Origin: Persicaria tinctoria
Lineage: Eukaryota; Streptophyta; Magnoliopsida; Caryophyllales; Polygonaceae
Direction of reading: 5' to 3'
Assembly (NCBI GenBank): GCA_037127255.1
Contig: JBANSL010000004.1
Span: forward strand, 28,238,467-28,302,466
Length of the DNA: 64,000 nt
The position numbers and the translations under genes are program-made. Shown piece after piece: positions 9,269 through 20,502 of the stretch. The notes below the pieces were generated by a model, which was not told the origin of the DNA, did no database searches, and worked only from the letters and a program-made list of their open reading frames with translations. Each line of letters begins with the position of its first letter. Within the stretch, counting starts at the first letter, position 1.

Positions 9269-10807
9269 TGTTGTGCGATGGGAAATCAACCACAAATAAA
9301 ATACCTAAATTCCCACTATGTAGATAGCGGAAGTCGGGATCGTTCCACTGGAGAGAGGACAGCACTTTCTAGAGTAGTTCCTGTGATCTAACAACACACA
9401 AAAATCAGTAGCAAAGGCGGTTTATATCGACTAGAGAGGTCGATATCAAGGGGATGGTCGAGAGAAGTGATGAATGTCGAGTGATCTTTTGTTTTCCAGC
9501 AGCGAAATAGAACAAAAAGCAAGGGATTTTATGGATGTAAACAATATAAAAAGAACTTCCAAGGTCAAGGGATAACCACAACAACAACCATGCATAAACC
9601 ACACAAGAATCATAGAACAAAGATCATGTTTTTATCATCAATAGATAGCTTTCGCATACTTCACAAATAGAGAATAGAGACTTTCACATAAAACCTATTC
9701 GTTCTACCTTTTCTTAATTAGTTCCCTTTTACTTTCGTCAAATATCTCTAATTACTATCCAAATTCATAATTAAATCCACTTTCGCTTCATAATCATAGA
9801 CATGGAATTGTCCTCAACTTTCGCAAAGGATTTAAGCACAAGATAGATGATGATAAACTCATAAAAACATCATAGATTCAAGCTTTCATACATGGCTATT
9901 GTTGGGCTCACCCCAACCCTAGAAGATGAAGAACTACTCACACATAGCTATAGAAAACATGCTGAAAATTGAATCAAACATAATCTGAAATTGCATAAAA
10001 TCAAACCTCAAAACCAATGTCAAAACCTTCACAAAAACTCCAAAACTCTCGTCCCTTGCTGCTGTAAATTCAGCGTGTGATGAATGTGTAAAAGTGATCC
10101 CTAATTAGCCTCCTATTGACTTTATTTAAAGATAGAAATTCTAACCTAATCTCTAAGGAAAGAGATTTTATCTTAGGAAAATAATATAATCTATCTAAGG
10201 AAATATAAAATATTCCAAGTCTATCTAACTAAAATATCCTCAAAAGGAATTAAATAGAAACCTTAATTAAAAAGCCCAAAATCAATTAAATCACCCCGCA
10301 GAAATTTCTCCTGGTGCGCAGGGTATCGGCGCCGAGGTCTGAGGTGTCGGCGCCGAGGTACCTGTGTGAATGCAGTAACTTCTGATTTTTTCCAGATTTT
10401 CGACTTTGTCTTCAATCGCACTTTCCCGAGTCCTCGTTTATCGGATCGACGCATATGAATATGCGTTGGAAAGCTCTTTTCAAGGACTACAAATCTCATG
10501 AAGGCTCCAGATCTTGAATCAAGGTGATGGATGGCGAAAATAAGGCTTTTCTCCAGCTGCACCTCTTTTCTCTTTTGCTTGGCTTCTCCATTGCATTCAT
10601 GATTTTTCATTAAGCTCTAAAGTGCGTTGAAACTCTTCAAATCAGCTCCAATACCTATAAAATCACACCAAAGCTTGTGTAGACTCCATATCTTGCAATA
10701 TTAAGCATAACTACACATTTTCCTTACTTTCCCAACATAAAAGCTAATAAAAGGACTTGAATGAAATAAAAACATGATGTAAAATAAGGCTAAATATGCG
10801 GACATCA
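9269..10807 (-). repeat. E2 right LTR (5' LTR on minus strand)
   Basis: 1,539 bp, nearly identical to 2460-3999 and with the same TG/CA ends. It holds the transcription start for the long ORF. Two TCGGCGCCGA palindromes lie near 10326-10354 and the ACGCATAT/ATATGCGT hairpin at 10449-10466. Confidence 0.85.
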
Positions 10808-11752
10808 CTTGTCGACTAAGCACTGATCGAGAAACCGAGCACAGCCCAACTTTGGTTGTAAGCTTTCTTTATTTAATTCAATGCAAGTTAGTTTCTTTTG
10901 TTATTTAATGTCTTTCTTGATAATGAAGAGCGAGTAGTCCACCCACTTCTGGGGCTGGGGTGAGCCCGACGGTGGCCATGTAAGGTAATGCGGTAAAGGT
11001 ACAATCTTGTTATGCAATTCGTCTTCTATCCCTATGAGCATGATTCTTTTGCGAGAGTTGAAGGTGATCCTTGTTTGTATTATTGAAGTGAAAGTGATCT
11101 TAATGCAACTTGGGTTAATTATGTGAAACGGGTTAGTAACTATTAGGGTTTATGCGAAGTCTCTATATGCCTATTTGTTAATAACGAAAGTTATTTTGAT
11201 GGAAAGCATGATCTTTTATGCCTTTATGTGTTACTTTGCATGGTTATCGTTGTGGCGTTGATACCCTGGCTTTGGAAGTTCTTTTTATACTAAGTTTATT
11301 TCGTCGGAAATCTGCGATTCTGTGTTCGAGTTTGCAATTTATATTTTCTGTTTCTTGTCGATCTCGGGGAAAATTTAGTCGATCTCGAGTACTGTGCTTG
11401 TCGAGATCGAGTAGTGGTTTCACCGAGATTAAGTTTCTGTTGCTGAATTTGCTTTCTGTCGTCGCTGAGTTTTGTCGATCTCGAGTTAGGTTAGTCGAGA
11501 TCGAGCAGTGTCTGTCCTTGCTTTTATTTTCTGTCTTTGCTTGTTATTTCTGCTTTTGTTTCTTTGTTTTTGTCTTCTGTTTGCTTTTCTGTGAGATTTA
11601 CAGCTGCCTAGGATCCGCTAACACGCTTCCTCGTGGATTCGATCCTCACTTTCTCTTACTAGATTGGAGGGAGTCTTGTAATTATTTGTGTGGGCCTAAA
11701 TCTGGTTTGATCTATTTCATTATATTTCATACTCGATTTCCTCCCTACAACA
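10808..11752 (+). repeat. E0 3' LTR, 5' half missing
   Basis: Similar to the last 900 bp or so of the E1 LTRs: the GGGGTGAGCCCGAC block near 10962, the gtttatgcgaagtctctat block, TCGATCTCGAG-type repeats at 11355-11510, and the CTACAACA terminus at 11745-11752. Immediately after comes copia integrase, so GTAAG (11753-11757) is the 3' half of E0's expected target duplication. The 5' half of this LTR, including the TATA region, was lost at the E2 insertion/deletion. Confidence 0.75.
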
Positions 11753-12672
11753 GTAAGGTTTTTTTGTTCCACAACCCCATTTTGTTGAGGTGTCCTAGGA
11801 GCAGAAAAATTATGGGAGATGCCATATTTAGCACAAAACAAATCAAACTGAAGTTGATCAAACTCCCTACCATGATCACTTCGAATTGACACTATGAGCT
11901 CGTTTCTTAAAGTTTGCAACTCCTTACAAAGTTTTGAAAACTCAAATAAGGCCTCTGATTTTTCTTTTAAAAATGCAACCCAAGTATATCTAGAAAAATC
12001 ATCAACAACAACAAGCATGTACTTTTTACCATTGGGACATTTGACTCGCATAGGACTACATAAATCCATATGTAAAAGCTCAAGGGGTCTAGAGGAACTT
12101 ACAATCGTTTTGGGTTTGAAAGAGCTACGTGTTTGTTTACCTCATGTGCATGCTTTGCACATATCAATACCTTTGAAGTTCAACTCAGGTTTCTGTAGTG
12201 TATATGGGCTCACATGACCGAGTCTCCTGTGCCAGAGCTTTGGATCTTCCATCAAAGCCTTTAGACAGGTTAAGCTTCCTTGTGCCACTTTCTCAGCATT
12301 CACAGCATAGATGTTGTTATAACGATATGCAGTTAGAACTACTTCACATGTATCTTCTCTGCGCACTAGACATCTTTTCTTGTTAAATCCAACATCGTTA
12401 CCACTCTCACATAATTGAGAGACACTAAGCAAATTATACTTCAAACCATTAACAAGATAAACATTTTTAGTACTATGGTTAGGATCACTCCCAACACTAC
12501 CAATACCAATGATGTCACACTTTCCTTTGTCGCCAAGAGTGATTTTTCCAGTGGATTGCTTCTTTAGATCATAAAAGAGAAAACTCTTCCCACTCATATG
12601 TCTAGAGCATCCACTATCAATAATCCATTTTTGCTCCTTCACCTTGGTGATCTCCTGCAAAACACACATCAA
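11753..12672 (-). pseudogene. C1 copia protease, GAG-pre-integrase and integrase, truncated
   Basis: A Ty1/copia pol fragment. In order on the minus strand: protease active site WIIDSGCSRHMSG (about 12600), GAG-pre-integrase zinc site (LWHRRLGHVS ... MCKAC, about 12160-12240), an in-frame TGA after MCKACT (about 12142), then the integrase core with HMDLCSPM, SDHGREF and PQQNGVVEQKN (the D, D and E positions). The frame runs into the E0 LTR at 11752 right after the glutamate motif. The remainder of integrase and RT/RNase H should lie left of the window. Confidence 0.85.
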
Positions 12673-13149
12673 CCTTTGTGGCTAGAGCAATAAGCAAATT
12701 TAGATCCATTATTAGGATAAACCATACTCCGTATTTGGTAAAATAGTGCCTTTGGGGACCCAAACTTGCGTTATCCGTTCTTTTATCAAATGAACAGGAA
12801 ATGTATTGCGAATGATATGTGTATCCTTTCTTCTATAGGGGCAGGTCTCTTTTATATGTCCCTTTCTCGCCCAATGGTGACATATAGGAGAGGTTCTGCT
12901 TCCTTTTGCCTTTACAAAAGTGGTAATGTGCTCCTTCTTTAAAAACCTTTGATTGTAACCAATACCACTTTTGTTTAGAGAACTTTGTTGCTCATCCAAC
13001 ATCCTATCAAGAGTGCGTTTGGATTTGGTAAAACTTTTGAGGGTTGTCTGTTGGTCTTGAATCTTATTATTCAGGGAGATGTTCTTGTTCTCTAAGTCAT
13101 GATGTTCACTTCTTAGAGAGGAGAGATCTTGCTTGAGTTCAGATTTCTC
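12673..13149 (-). pseudogene. C1 copia gag-pol linker with degenerate zinc knuckle
   Basis: Continues the C1 polyprotein between Gag and protease. A heptad-like stretch (13000-13149) is followed by CHHWARKGHIKETC at about 12835-12876, a CCHC knuckle whose second cysteine is tryptophan. An in-frame stop at about 13150 and another near 12712 break it. It encodes no function on its own. Confidence 0.7.
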
Positions 13150-14481
13150 TTAGTCAAGAGTCTTGACTTTAATGTCAAGACCTAAATAAGAAGTTTCAAG
13201 ACTTTTGACCCTCATAGACAGATCCTCAATAGTTCTTTCCTGTTCCACAGTTTTCTTAATAAGAGTGTTAGTTTGGGCAATAAGTTTCTCTTCACTGGAA
13301 ATCATATTAGAAAGGAATTCTGATAATACCTCTTTTGGATTTGCGATAAGCTCTCTTACAGTTACCTCAAGCTTCTCATCGTGGGATTCATCTCGTGAGG
13401 CCATAAGACAGACATTTACCTTCTCATCATCGGAGTCTGAGTCAGAATCGCTCCAAGTTGCCACCATGGCTTTCTTTTTCCATCTATCATCTTTCTTGGA
13501 TTGTCTCTTTGTCTTTCGAGGGCAGTCTTTCACAATATGGTCTGTTTCACCACATTCAAAACAAGACAAAGGTTTAGTCTTCTTGTCATATTTGTTGTAT
13601 TGAGACTTACCTCGAAATTTAGAAGACTCTGATCCATCCTTGTTGTTGAATTGCTTCTTCAATTTGAGGATTCGAGAAAGGACTCTTATGATAAGAGCAA
13701 AAAGATCATCCTCATCGTCATCCTCATCTTCAGAATCAGACACATCTTTGGGCTCGTCCTTCTTAGACTTGAGCGCAAAGTTCTTAGTGCTTGCTTGGAG
13801 TTCTCCATCATCTTCATTGAGAATCATCTCATGTGTGATCAGCTTCCCAAGCAAGTAATCAAGGGGCAGAGTGGTGAGATCTTGGGCTTCCTTTATGGAT
13901 GTCACTTTAGGGCCCCATTTGTCTTATGGGAGGCACCTCAATATCTTCCTCACTTTCTCAACGTTCTTAAAGGTCTTGCCGAGAAAGTCAAGGTTGTAGG
14001 TGATTTCCGTGAACCGTGTGAACATGGCCTTGATAGACTCATCAGGCTTCATTTTGAAAAGTTCATACTTTCGAAGGACGATACTGATCTTGGTGTCCTT
14101 CACTTGGCTAGTTCTTTTGTAGGTGACAACCAGCTTGTCCCAAATCTCTTTAGATGACCTACAAGATGAAATACGGTTAAACTCATCCGTGCTAAGACCA
14201 TAATATAGTAAGTTAATAGCCCTGTAGTTTTTGGAGACGAGTTCAAGATCCGCTTGGATGTATTCAGCCTCGGTCTTTGCAACTTTGTTTCCATTTGGTC
14301 CGTCTTTCTCTGGAACCTTCGGATCATTCTCTATAATGTTACAAAGTTCCATATCTTGATCTATAATGAACATTTTCATCAAGGATCTCCAGTGGACGAA
14401 GTTGTTTCCTACAAAGAGTGGTGGTCTACTGGTAGACCTTCCTTGTGCAAATCCTCCGCTTTCTTGACCAGACATGATCAA
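13150..14481 (-). pseudogene. C1 copia Gag (UBN2-type) with zinc knuckle, interrupted by a stop
   Basis: Starts MIMSGQESGGF at 14481, 38 bases from the iMet primer site. The N-terminal domain (VHWRSLMKMFIIDQDMELC; KEIWDKLVVTYK; YELFKMKPDESIKAMFTRF) is the copia Gag (UBN2/DUF4219) fold. An in-frame TAA at 13924-13926 interrupts it; the same frame resumes as KWGPKVTSIKEAQDLTTLPL. An acidic patch (SDSEDEDDDEDD, about 13710) and a CCHC knuckle CFECGETDHIVKDC (about 13524-13565) follow. Confidence 0.85.
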
Positions 14482-14518
14482 AACTCACAAGATTGTTAGA
14501 TCAAAAGGAGTGAGTAAA

Positions 14519-14530
14519 GCTCTGATACCA
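14519..14530 (-). other. C1 primer-binding site, tRNA-iMet
   Basis: Minus strand TGGTATCAGAGC, complementary to the 3' end of initiator tRNA-Met and typical of Ty1/copia. It lies two bases inside the LTR edge at 14533. Confidence 0.88.
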
Positions 14531-14532
14531 AT

Positions 14533-15509
14533 TGAAGGTTCGATAATGTATAACAAAGTAATATAAAGATATTCTAGAAGGGGGGGTTGAATAGAGTATG
14601 CCGGATTTTCGCAGATAATATCAAAACTTTTGAAGCTCTTGCAAAACCCTTTGAGATTAGACGTAATTCTTTCTTCTGACAAAACCTGAATCACAACAGA
14701 GTTATACAATTCAAAACAAGTGTTGAAATATGGTAAAGCAGTAAGTAATGGATGCAATGAATTATTTACGAGGTTCGGCACGAACTTGGCCTACGTCCCC
14801 GCCTAGGCTTTTTCCACAACCCCAGGATTCAACCGGCTTTTATTGATTCACAAGACTTCTGATCCTAATAGCTCACCGAGAAGCCTCTACCCTATGCAAT
14901 TGCAATCTAGTCAACTCACGTTCCCTTGGAGTCTTAGACAAATCTAGAAGTGTCCCACCTCTCTCATCTATCTAGTACAATCCTCTTACACTTAGTGAAT
15001 CAATCGCCTAGTGTCCACATCCTGAGTTACAAACTCTCAAGTATAACACTCACTCAAAATATATCCTATAAGCTCACTGTGTAACTCTCAAATGCTTTGA
15101 AACAAAATAAACGACTCTTAAGAACTTAACAGAGAGCACACGAAGAAGACAGATTTGACTTGAAGGCTTGAGTGTATGAAAGCTTGTGTTCAACCAATGT
15201 ATCTCTGTCTTCCCTTCTTCATTTTCTTTATATTGAGCAAATCGGTGCCTCTTTCAAAGAAGGATCTTTACCAACGGCTAGAGCAGATCATGGCTTGAGA
15301 GGTAATCTTCACAATCTTCTATTTGGGGAAATCGGAAGCCATGATTTTCAATTTGATTCTTCTCAACTTCAAGCTTTAAGGAAGGAGATATTTATTCAAA
15401 AAACTTGCTGAAATGTTAGTGCATAATATCTGGCAATATATTAATAATAATAGCATATAATAATATCCGCAAATAATAATCATAAGGTACAGGTTTTGTG
15501 TTTCATCAA
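14533..15509 (-). repeat. C1 copia LTR, portion adjacent to gag
   Basis: Begins TGAAGGTTCG on plus (minus-strand LTR end ...CCTTCA) next to the primer site. A typical plant copia LTR stretch (cacgaacttggcctacgtcc, 14778-14797) and a TATA-like AATATAAAG (minus, about 15219-15230) are seen. The E1 insertion at 15510 interrupts it. How much of the flank to 15509 is still LTR is uncertain. Confidence 0.65.
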
Positions 15510-17641
15510 TGTTGTGAGCTGAATCTGCCATGTTTTACAGTAACTTTTATATCGATTTCTGTATACATTGCATTCATTTGGCCTAAGATAGTACAGAATC
15601 TATGTAGTTTATGTTTATTTGCCAAATTATGGAATCTACACCAGTTTCTGTTTAAATCGCAGAAATCGAGGCGTTTTACAGCAATTCTACAGAAGGTCGG
15701 AAAAGCTCGGAAAACCACTACAGAAGTCCAAGGTCAAAGCAGCGGAACAAGTCTACGAGCCAAGGCTACTCGACCTCGAGTAGGCCTACTCGACCTCGAC
15801 AAGCCATGTCCGAGCAACCTTGTCGACAGAGCCTGATCGAGAGAGCCAGACCACCCAGCTCCGGGACTCTACTCGATCTCGACGAAGCCCTGGTCGAGAT
15901 CGACGAAGCCCAAAGTCATGCCCGGAGTCGACAAGGAGAAGCTGCCCGAGAAGCTGAGGACGAAGCCGAGGACGACCAGGAGCACTCGCTGCCAGCGACT
16001 CGACTCGCTGCAGCGGACAGCTCGCTGAAGCGGAACGGAGGAACCCAACTCGACCTCGAGGACCCTTGGTCGAGGTCGACAAGATCCTGACGCCAGATCC
16101 GGAGCCCATCGAGGAGAGTCACTCGAGAAGACCTAGTCGGCAAGCCACCTTACTCGAAGTCGACTAGGGCTACTCGAGATCGACGACCACCTGAGCCCCA
16201 GTCCGAGCACATCGAGCACACCAACCCGAGGAAGCCCAGTCGACGAGCCATCCTTGTCGAGGTCGACGAGTCGTGGTCGATCTCGAGTAGAGCCGCGTTC
16301 CAGAAGCTTCTCGACTTGGCTTGTCCGACTAGAATTGGCTTTCCTTGGGCGCAAAGGCGGAAGATTCTATCCAAATCCATCGAAGATCTATCCGATTCCA
16401 TCAAGTTCTATTCAAGGAGACAAGATCTATCAACAACATGAAGACCTACCATAATTAGTTTTATCTTTCCTTTTAAGATTTATTTCCTTAAAACATTCAT
16501 TTATCTTTTATGCTTTTAGAAATAGTTTTAGATAAAGATAGATATCTTCTTTCCTAGAATAGCTAGGGAATGAAGGCTATAAATAAAGCCCTTGGGTCTG
16601 AGCATTAGGCATCTAATTCCAGAACACATTGAATTTCAGAGACAATTAGTTAGTTCCACAGAAAAGTTTAGGAGTTCTAAGGTTTTTAGGGTTTTTGGCT
16701 TACAGCGAAAGTTGATTGCCAGGATTGTAAAAAGCTTTGAATATAGTTTAATGCAAGTTTTTTTCATCAATTCAATGTCTGCGATTGCAATGAGCAGCGA
16801 GTTGTCCACCCACTTCTGGGGCTGGGGTGAGCCCGACGGTGGCCATGTGAGGCGATGCGATAAAGGTCAGATCTTTTGTGCGATTCATCTTCTTTCCCTA
16901 TGAGCATGATTCTTTTGCGAGAGTTGAAGGTGATCCTTGTTTGTGTTATTGAAGCGAAAGTGATCTTAATGCAACTTGGATTAATTATGTGAAAAAGGGT
17001 TAGTAACAATTAGGGTTTATGCGAAAGCCTCTATATGCCTATTTGTTAATGAAGAAAGTTATTTGATGGAAAGCATGATCTTTTATGCCTTTATGTGTTG
17101 TTTTGCATGGTTATCGTTGCGGTGTCGAAACCCTGGCCTTGGGAGTCTTTTTATATATTGAGTTTATATTCTAAAAGCTGAGTTTGGGTTTGAGCAATTG
17201 CAATTTACGTTCTTTTAAGTTTCTGTTCTTGTCGATACAGAGAAGATCTTGTCGATCTCGAGTTGGCTGTACTCGATCTCGAGTAAGCTTCATCTAGGTC
17301 GAGTTGAGTTCTGTTCTGTTGTCGATTTCTGCAATTTCTGTTTTATGTGCTTTGTCGATCTCGAGTACCTTCTCGTCGAGATCGAGTTGCCTTTTGTCTG
17401 TCTTTACTTTGGTTTTTAGTACCCTTGCCGGGTTATTTGTTTCTTTCCTTTCTGTGTTTCTGTCCTTTCTGCTGCTTCTGTGAGAATTTACAGCTACCTG
17501 AGAACTACTGACGTGCTTCCTCGAGGATTCGATCTTGACTTTCTCTTACTGCATTGGAGGAGTCTTGTATTTGTTTGCTGAGGCCTAAGTCTGGTTTGAT
17601 CTATTTTATTATATTTCATACTTGATTTCCTCCTTACAACA
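15510..17641 (+). repeat. E1 5' LTR
   Basis: TGTTGTGAGC to CTTACAACA. Dense TCGATCTCGAG/TCGAGATCGAC motifs occur in two blocks (15770-16350 in U3 and 17230-17390 near the 3' end). TATA box TATAAATA at 16578-16585. The block at 16800-16850 with GGGGTGAGCCCGAC is shared with all related LTRs here. Confidence 0.92.
16578..16585 (+). promoter_or_regulatory. TATA box of E1 5' LTR
   Basis: TATAAATA within a GGCTATAAATAAAGCC context. The same box is at the same LTR position at 23765 (E1 3' LTR), 28828 (solo LTR), 32098 and 36868 (E1b). Confidence 0.7.
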
Positions 17642-17644
17642 AAT

Positions 17645-17662
17645 TGGCGCCGTTGCCGGGGA
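17645..17662 (+). other. Primer-binding site, tRNA-Asp type (E1)
   Basis: TGGCGCCGTTGCCGGGGA, three bases after the 5' LTR end. Confidence 0.9.
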
Positions 17663-17724
17663 AGCAATCAATCGCGCCTTAGGTAGTCAGTTCTCACTGT
17701 TTCTTTGAGTTAGTTTGCAGGTGT

Positions 17725-20502
17725 ATGCGTCATTCTGGTCAAACACCTGAGTTTGACGCCTTAGACGAACCGGAACGCCTTTTTCACATCAGAGCTAAAC
17801 TACAAAGAGCCATGGCAGCTGCGGAGACACAGGAACAGCTGATCGCTAGGCTTACCAGGGAATTAGCCGCTAAGGATGCTGCTATCGCCGCTGAGAGAAC
17901 AGTAAGGGAACAAGCAGCTGAACGCGCGAGGCAAGCGGAAACTGAGCTTGCCCAATATCCAACCAATGCTGAGGATTATATGCATCCGACTCTCAACGTG
18001 CCTGAATCGGCGATTCTTATCCCTGAAAACTCTTTTGAAATTCGCACTCAGTTTCTTATAGAGCTTAAAAATAATGCCTTTTATGGTAGATTTAATGAGT
18101 GTCCTCTTGAACATATTACTAATTTTCATGATATGTGTCGTACTCTTGCAGAAGGTACAACTCTGGAATATGTCAAGATGAAATCTTTTCGCTGGTCTCT
18201 CGCTGGGCCTGCACTGAAATGGCTTGAAGGGCTGAAAGCAAAATCACTTACAACCTGGGCTCAAGTAGAGCAAGAATTTCTGAACAAATTCTTCCCACCT
18301 GCCAAAACAGCACATCTCCGCCAGAAAATCACCGCCTTCAAACAGCAGAAAGGGGAACCACTGGCAAAGGCATGGGAGCGCTACAAGGAACTTCTGCGAT
18401 CTTGCCCTACTCATGGACATCCACCCTACATCATCCAGGAGATCTTCTTCAACTCTCTGGATCAAGTCACTAAGGACAGAATCAACAATTATACTCGCTA
18501 CGAGTATCTGACGATGCCGCCAAGTGACGCATGGGGTGTGCTAGAGAAGCTCACCAACTACGACAACAAGTATGGGTCTACTGTAACCTATGAAGAGAAC
18601 CCATACGCGAGGCCAGCACCATCCATGCCCCTATATGAGCCATCTAAAGAGATTGATCCTGATGTTAGGGAGCAATACTACAGAGACCAGAATAAGAAGC
18701 TCCTCAAACAAGTCAAATATCTCTCTGTCAACCAGCCTTGCATAGAATGCGGATCGCAAAGGCACACCACTCCTGAGTGCCCACACACAGAGCAAGTCAG
18801 GCTAGCAGAGCATCATGAGGATGTAGCTTACGCAGGGGGTCCCAGTCGCTACATGGGGGACCAAAGGTTTCAGCAACCACAGTGGAACCAAGGTGTCCCT
18901 AGGAATCCCTCGCCCTACAGAGCTCCAGGACATCCAGAAAGGGACCAAAAGAAGGATGATATACAGACGGTCCTGGAGGAAATACGGAGGAACTATTCAG
19001 AAACTAGGCAATCTTTCAACTCCGTCTATACTCAGATGCAAGGTGTCAACTCTAGGCTTGGGGAAATTGATATCTGGAGGAAATCAGTTGATACACAGAT
19101 TGGTCAGCTGGCAGCCGGAATCCCCAGACAGTCAGGGACACTTCCAGAATCTTCAGAACCAAATCCTAAGGGAAAGATTGGACACGTCGCTGCTGTAAAA
19201 CTCAGAAGCGGTCATCAACTGCAAAAGCCAGAGGTCGGGAACCAGCAGCACGACGAGGAACAGCAAGTCGATCTCGACAAAGCCGTGGTCGATCTCGACA
19301 AAGGACTAGTCGACCTCGACAAAGGACTCGTCGACCTCGAGGAGAGCCTGCCAAAATCTTCGTCTGCACCACACAGCCACTCGACTGGGCCCAATCTGGT
19401 CGATGTCGACAAAGGCCTTGCCGATGTCGAGGAGCCCCTGGTCGACGTAGAGAAATCTGCAGCAACTCCGACGTCTGTTCTGGCTCCGACGCAGAAAAAG
19501 AAGCTACCTTTCCCCACAAAATCTCTAAAGGACCCGACGGAGAAAAAGTTTCAGCCCTTCATCAAGATGCTTCAGAAGCTCAACGTCACCATCCCCTTCA
19601 CAGAAGCTCTCAATGAAATGCCATCCTATGTCAAGTTTCTGATGGAGATCCTGAGCAAAAAGCGATCGATGGCAGAAATCACAGAGGAGTGCAGCCATCT
19701 GGACATATTGGAGAAGAGGCCGGATCCAGGTAAGTTTGCTATAACTATTGGATTTGGTCCATACAAAATTAATGCCCTATTTGATCTTGGAGCTAGTGTT
19801 AGTATTATGCATTTAACAATTTGGTCCAAGATTAAGATAGGTGCCTTGGAGCCTGTGGATGCTAGAATATACATGGCCAACAACACGGTGGTCATTCCAA
19901 CAGGCATGGTGGAAAATGTCCCAGTACAAGTAGGTAAATTCTTCGTTCCTGCTGATTTCTTAATAGTTGATATGCAAGAAGATCCTGCTTGTCCAATTAT
20001 TTTAGGAAGACCATTCTTGGCGACGGTGGATGCCAACATAAGCGTAAGGAAAGGAGTGCTCACCTTCAACATCAGCGATGAGGTCATTGAGTATTCCTTT
20101 AACAAAACTGAAAGGCATACTGGTCCAATGGAAGAGGTCAAATCTATCTCAGCTGGCTACATCACCTGCAGGGAACCCAAAGTCAGAAATATGACCCCTG
20201 AAGAGATAGAAAAGAGGGATATGGAGGCCCAGGTGGAGGAGATCATGGCAATCCTTAAGGAGAACACAGAGAATCCAATCGACACAGACCAAAGTAAGTC
20301 GTTATGGATTGATTATTTTTCGGATGCCTTGACAGGGACTAAGTGTGGGGTCAAGATCGACCAGGGCTCCTCGACATCGAGTAGAACCCTAGTCGATCTC
20401 GACCAGACCAAGGCGACTCCACCAGCACCGGCTTCATCGAGCAGCAAACCAGAGGAGCCGCCCTACTCGATCTCGAGTAGGCTCGTCGAGATCGACCACT
20501 AG
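17725..20502 (+). CDS. E1 Gag-protease polyprotein (925 aa)
   Basis: Capsid and protease of a retrotransposon. The ATG at 17725 is 62 bases after the primer site and is the first in frame. Layout: coiled-coil-like 28-78 (Ala/Glu/Arg-rich), Gag core about 105-280 (FRWSLAGPALKWLEGL, NKFFPP), CCHC knuckle 339-352 (CIECGSQRHTTPEC), linker with tandem VDLDK units 515-577 encoded by GTCGATCTCGACAAA repeats, a second conserved block 590-650, protease DLGAS at 687-691 and ILGRPFL at 759-765. It ends in a Ser/Pro-rich tail with LVEID repeats and a TAG at 20500-20502. In E2 the corresponding frame continues into the GPF module, so the E1 stop probably truncates an originally longer ORF. No catalytic RT or integrase is encoded. 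Confidence 0.9.
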   Translation: MRHSGQTPEFDALDEPERLFHIRAKLQRAMAAAETQEQLIARLTRELAAKDAAIAAERTVREQAAERARQAETELAQYPTNAEDYMHPTLNVPESAILIPENSFEIRTQFLIELKNNAFYGRFNECPLEHITNFHDMCRTLAEGTTLEYVKMKSFRWSLAGPALKWLEGLKAKSLTTWAQVEQEFLNKFFPPAKTAHLRQKITAFKQQKGEPLAKAWERYKELLRSCPTHGHPPYIIQEIFFNSLDQVTKDRINNYTRYEYLTMPPSDAWGVLEKLTNYDNKYGSTVTYEENPYARPAPSMPLYEPSKEIDPDVREQYYRDQNKKLLKQVKYLSVNQPCIECGSQRHTTPECPHTEQVRLAEHHEDVAYAGGPSRYMGDQRFQQPQWNQGVPRNPSPYRAPGHPERDQKKDDIQTVLEEIRRNYSETRQSFNSVYTQMQGVNSRLGEIDIWRKSVDTQIGQLAAGIPRQSGTLPESSEPNPKGKIGHVAAVKLRSGHQLQKPEVGNQQHDEEQQVDLDKAVVDLDKGLVDLDKGLVDLEESLPKSSSAPHSHSTGPNLVDVDKGLADVEEPLVDVEKSAATPTSVLAPTQKKKLPFPTKSLKDPTEKKFQPFIKMLQKLNVTIPFTEALNEMPSYVKFLMEILSKKRSMAEITEECSHLDILEKRPDPGKFAITIGFGPYKINALFDLGASVSIMHLTIWSKIKIGALEPVDARIYMANNTVVIPTGMVENVPVQVGKFFVPADFLIVDMQEDPACPIILGRPFLATVDANISVRKGVLTFNISDEVIEYSFNKTERHTGPMEEVKSISAGYITCREPKVRNMTPEEIEKRDMEAQVEEIMAILKENTENPIDTDQSKSLWIDYFSDALTGTKCGVKIDQGSSTSSRTLVDLDQTKATPPAPASSSSKPEEPPYSISSRLVEIDH

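Larger units (their letters stand above)
2460..10807 (-). mobile_element. E2: Athila-like non-autonomous LTR retrotransposon encoding Gag-PR
   Basis: Two nearly identical LTRs (2460-3999, 9269-10807) flank a 5.3-kb internal region on the minus strand with PBS, one long Gag-protease ORF, and about 2 kb of non-coding sequence ending in a polypurine tract. No RT, RNase H or integrase core is present. The right flank is E0 LTR sequence (10808 onward). The left flank is a further partial internal segment instead of a target-site duplication, so original target ends cannot be verified. Confidence 0.85.

Noticed and set aside
11218..11889. 223-codon plus-strand frame
   Set aside because: Crosses from E0 LTR into antisense copia integrase, so it is a chance frame over a junction.
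17645..17662. tRNA gene fragment
   Set aside because: Only 18 bases complementary to the tRNA-Asp 3' end, next to an LTR: a primer-binding site, not a tRNA gene.
19202..19519. Long antisense frames over the VDLDK repeat region (Arg/Ser-rich)
   Set aside because: They are shadows of the repeat in the sense Gag frame. Repeats without stops open all frames; no start context or conserved domain.
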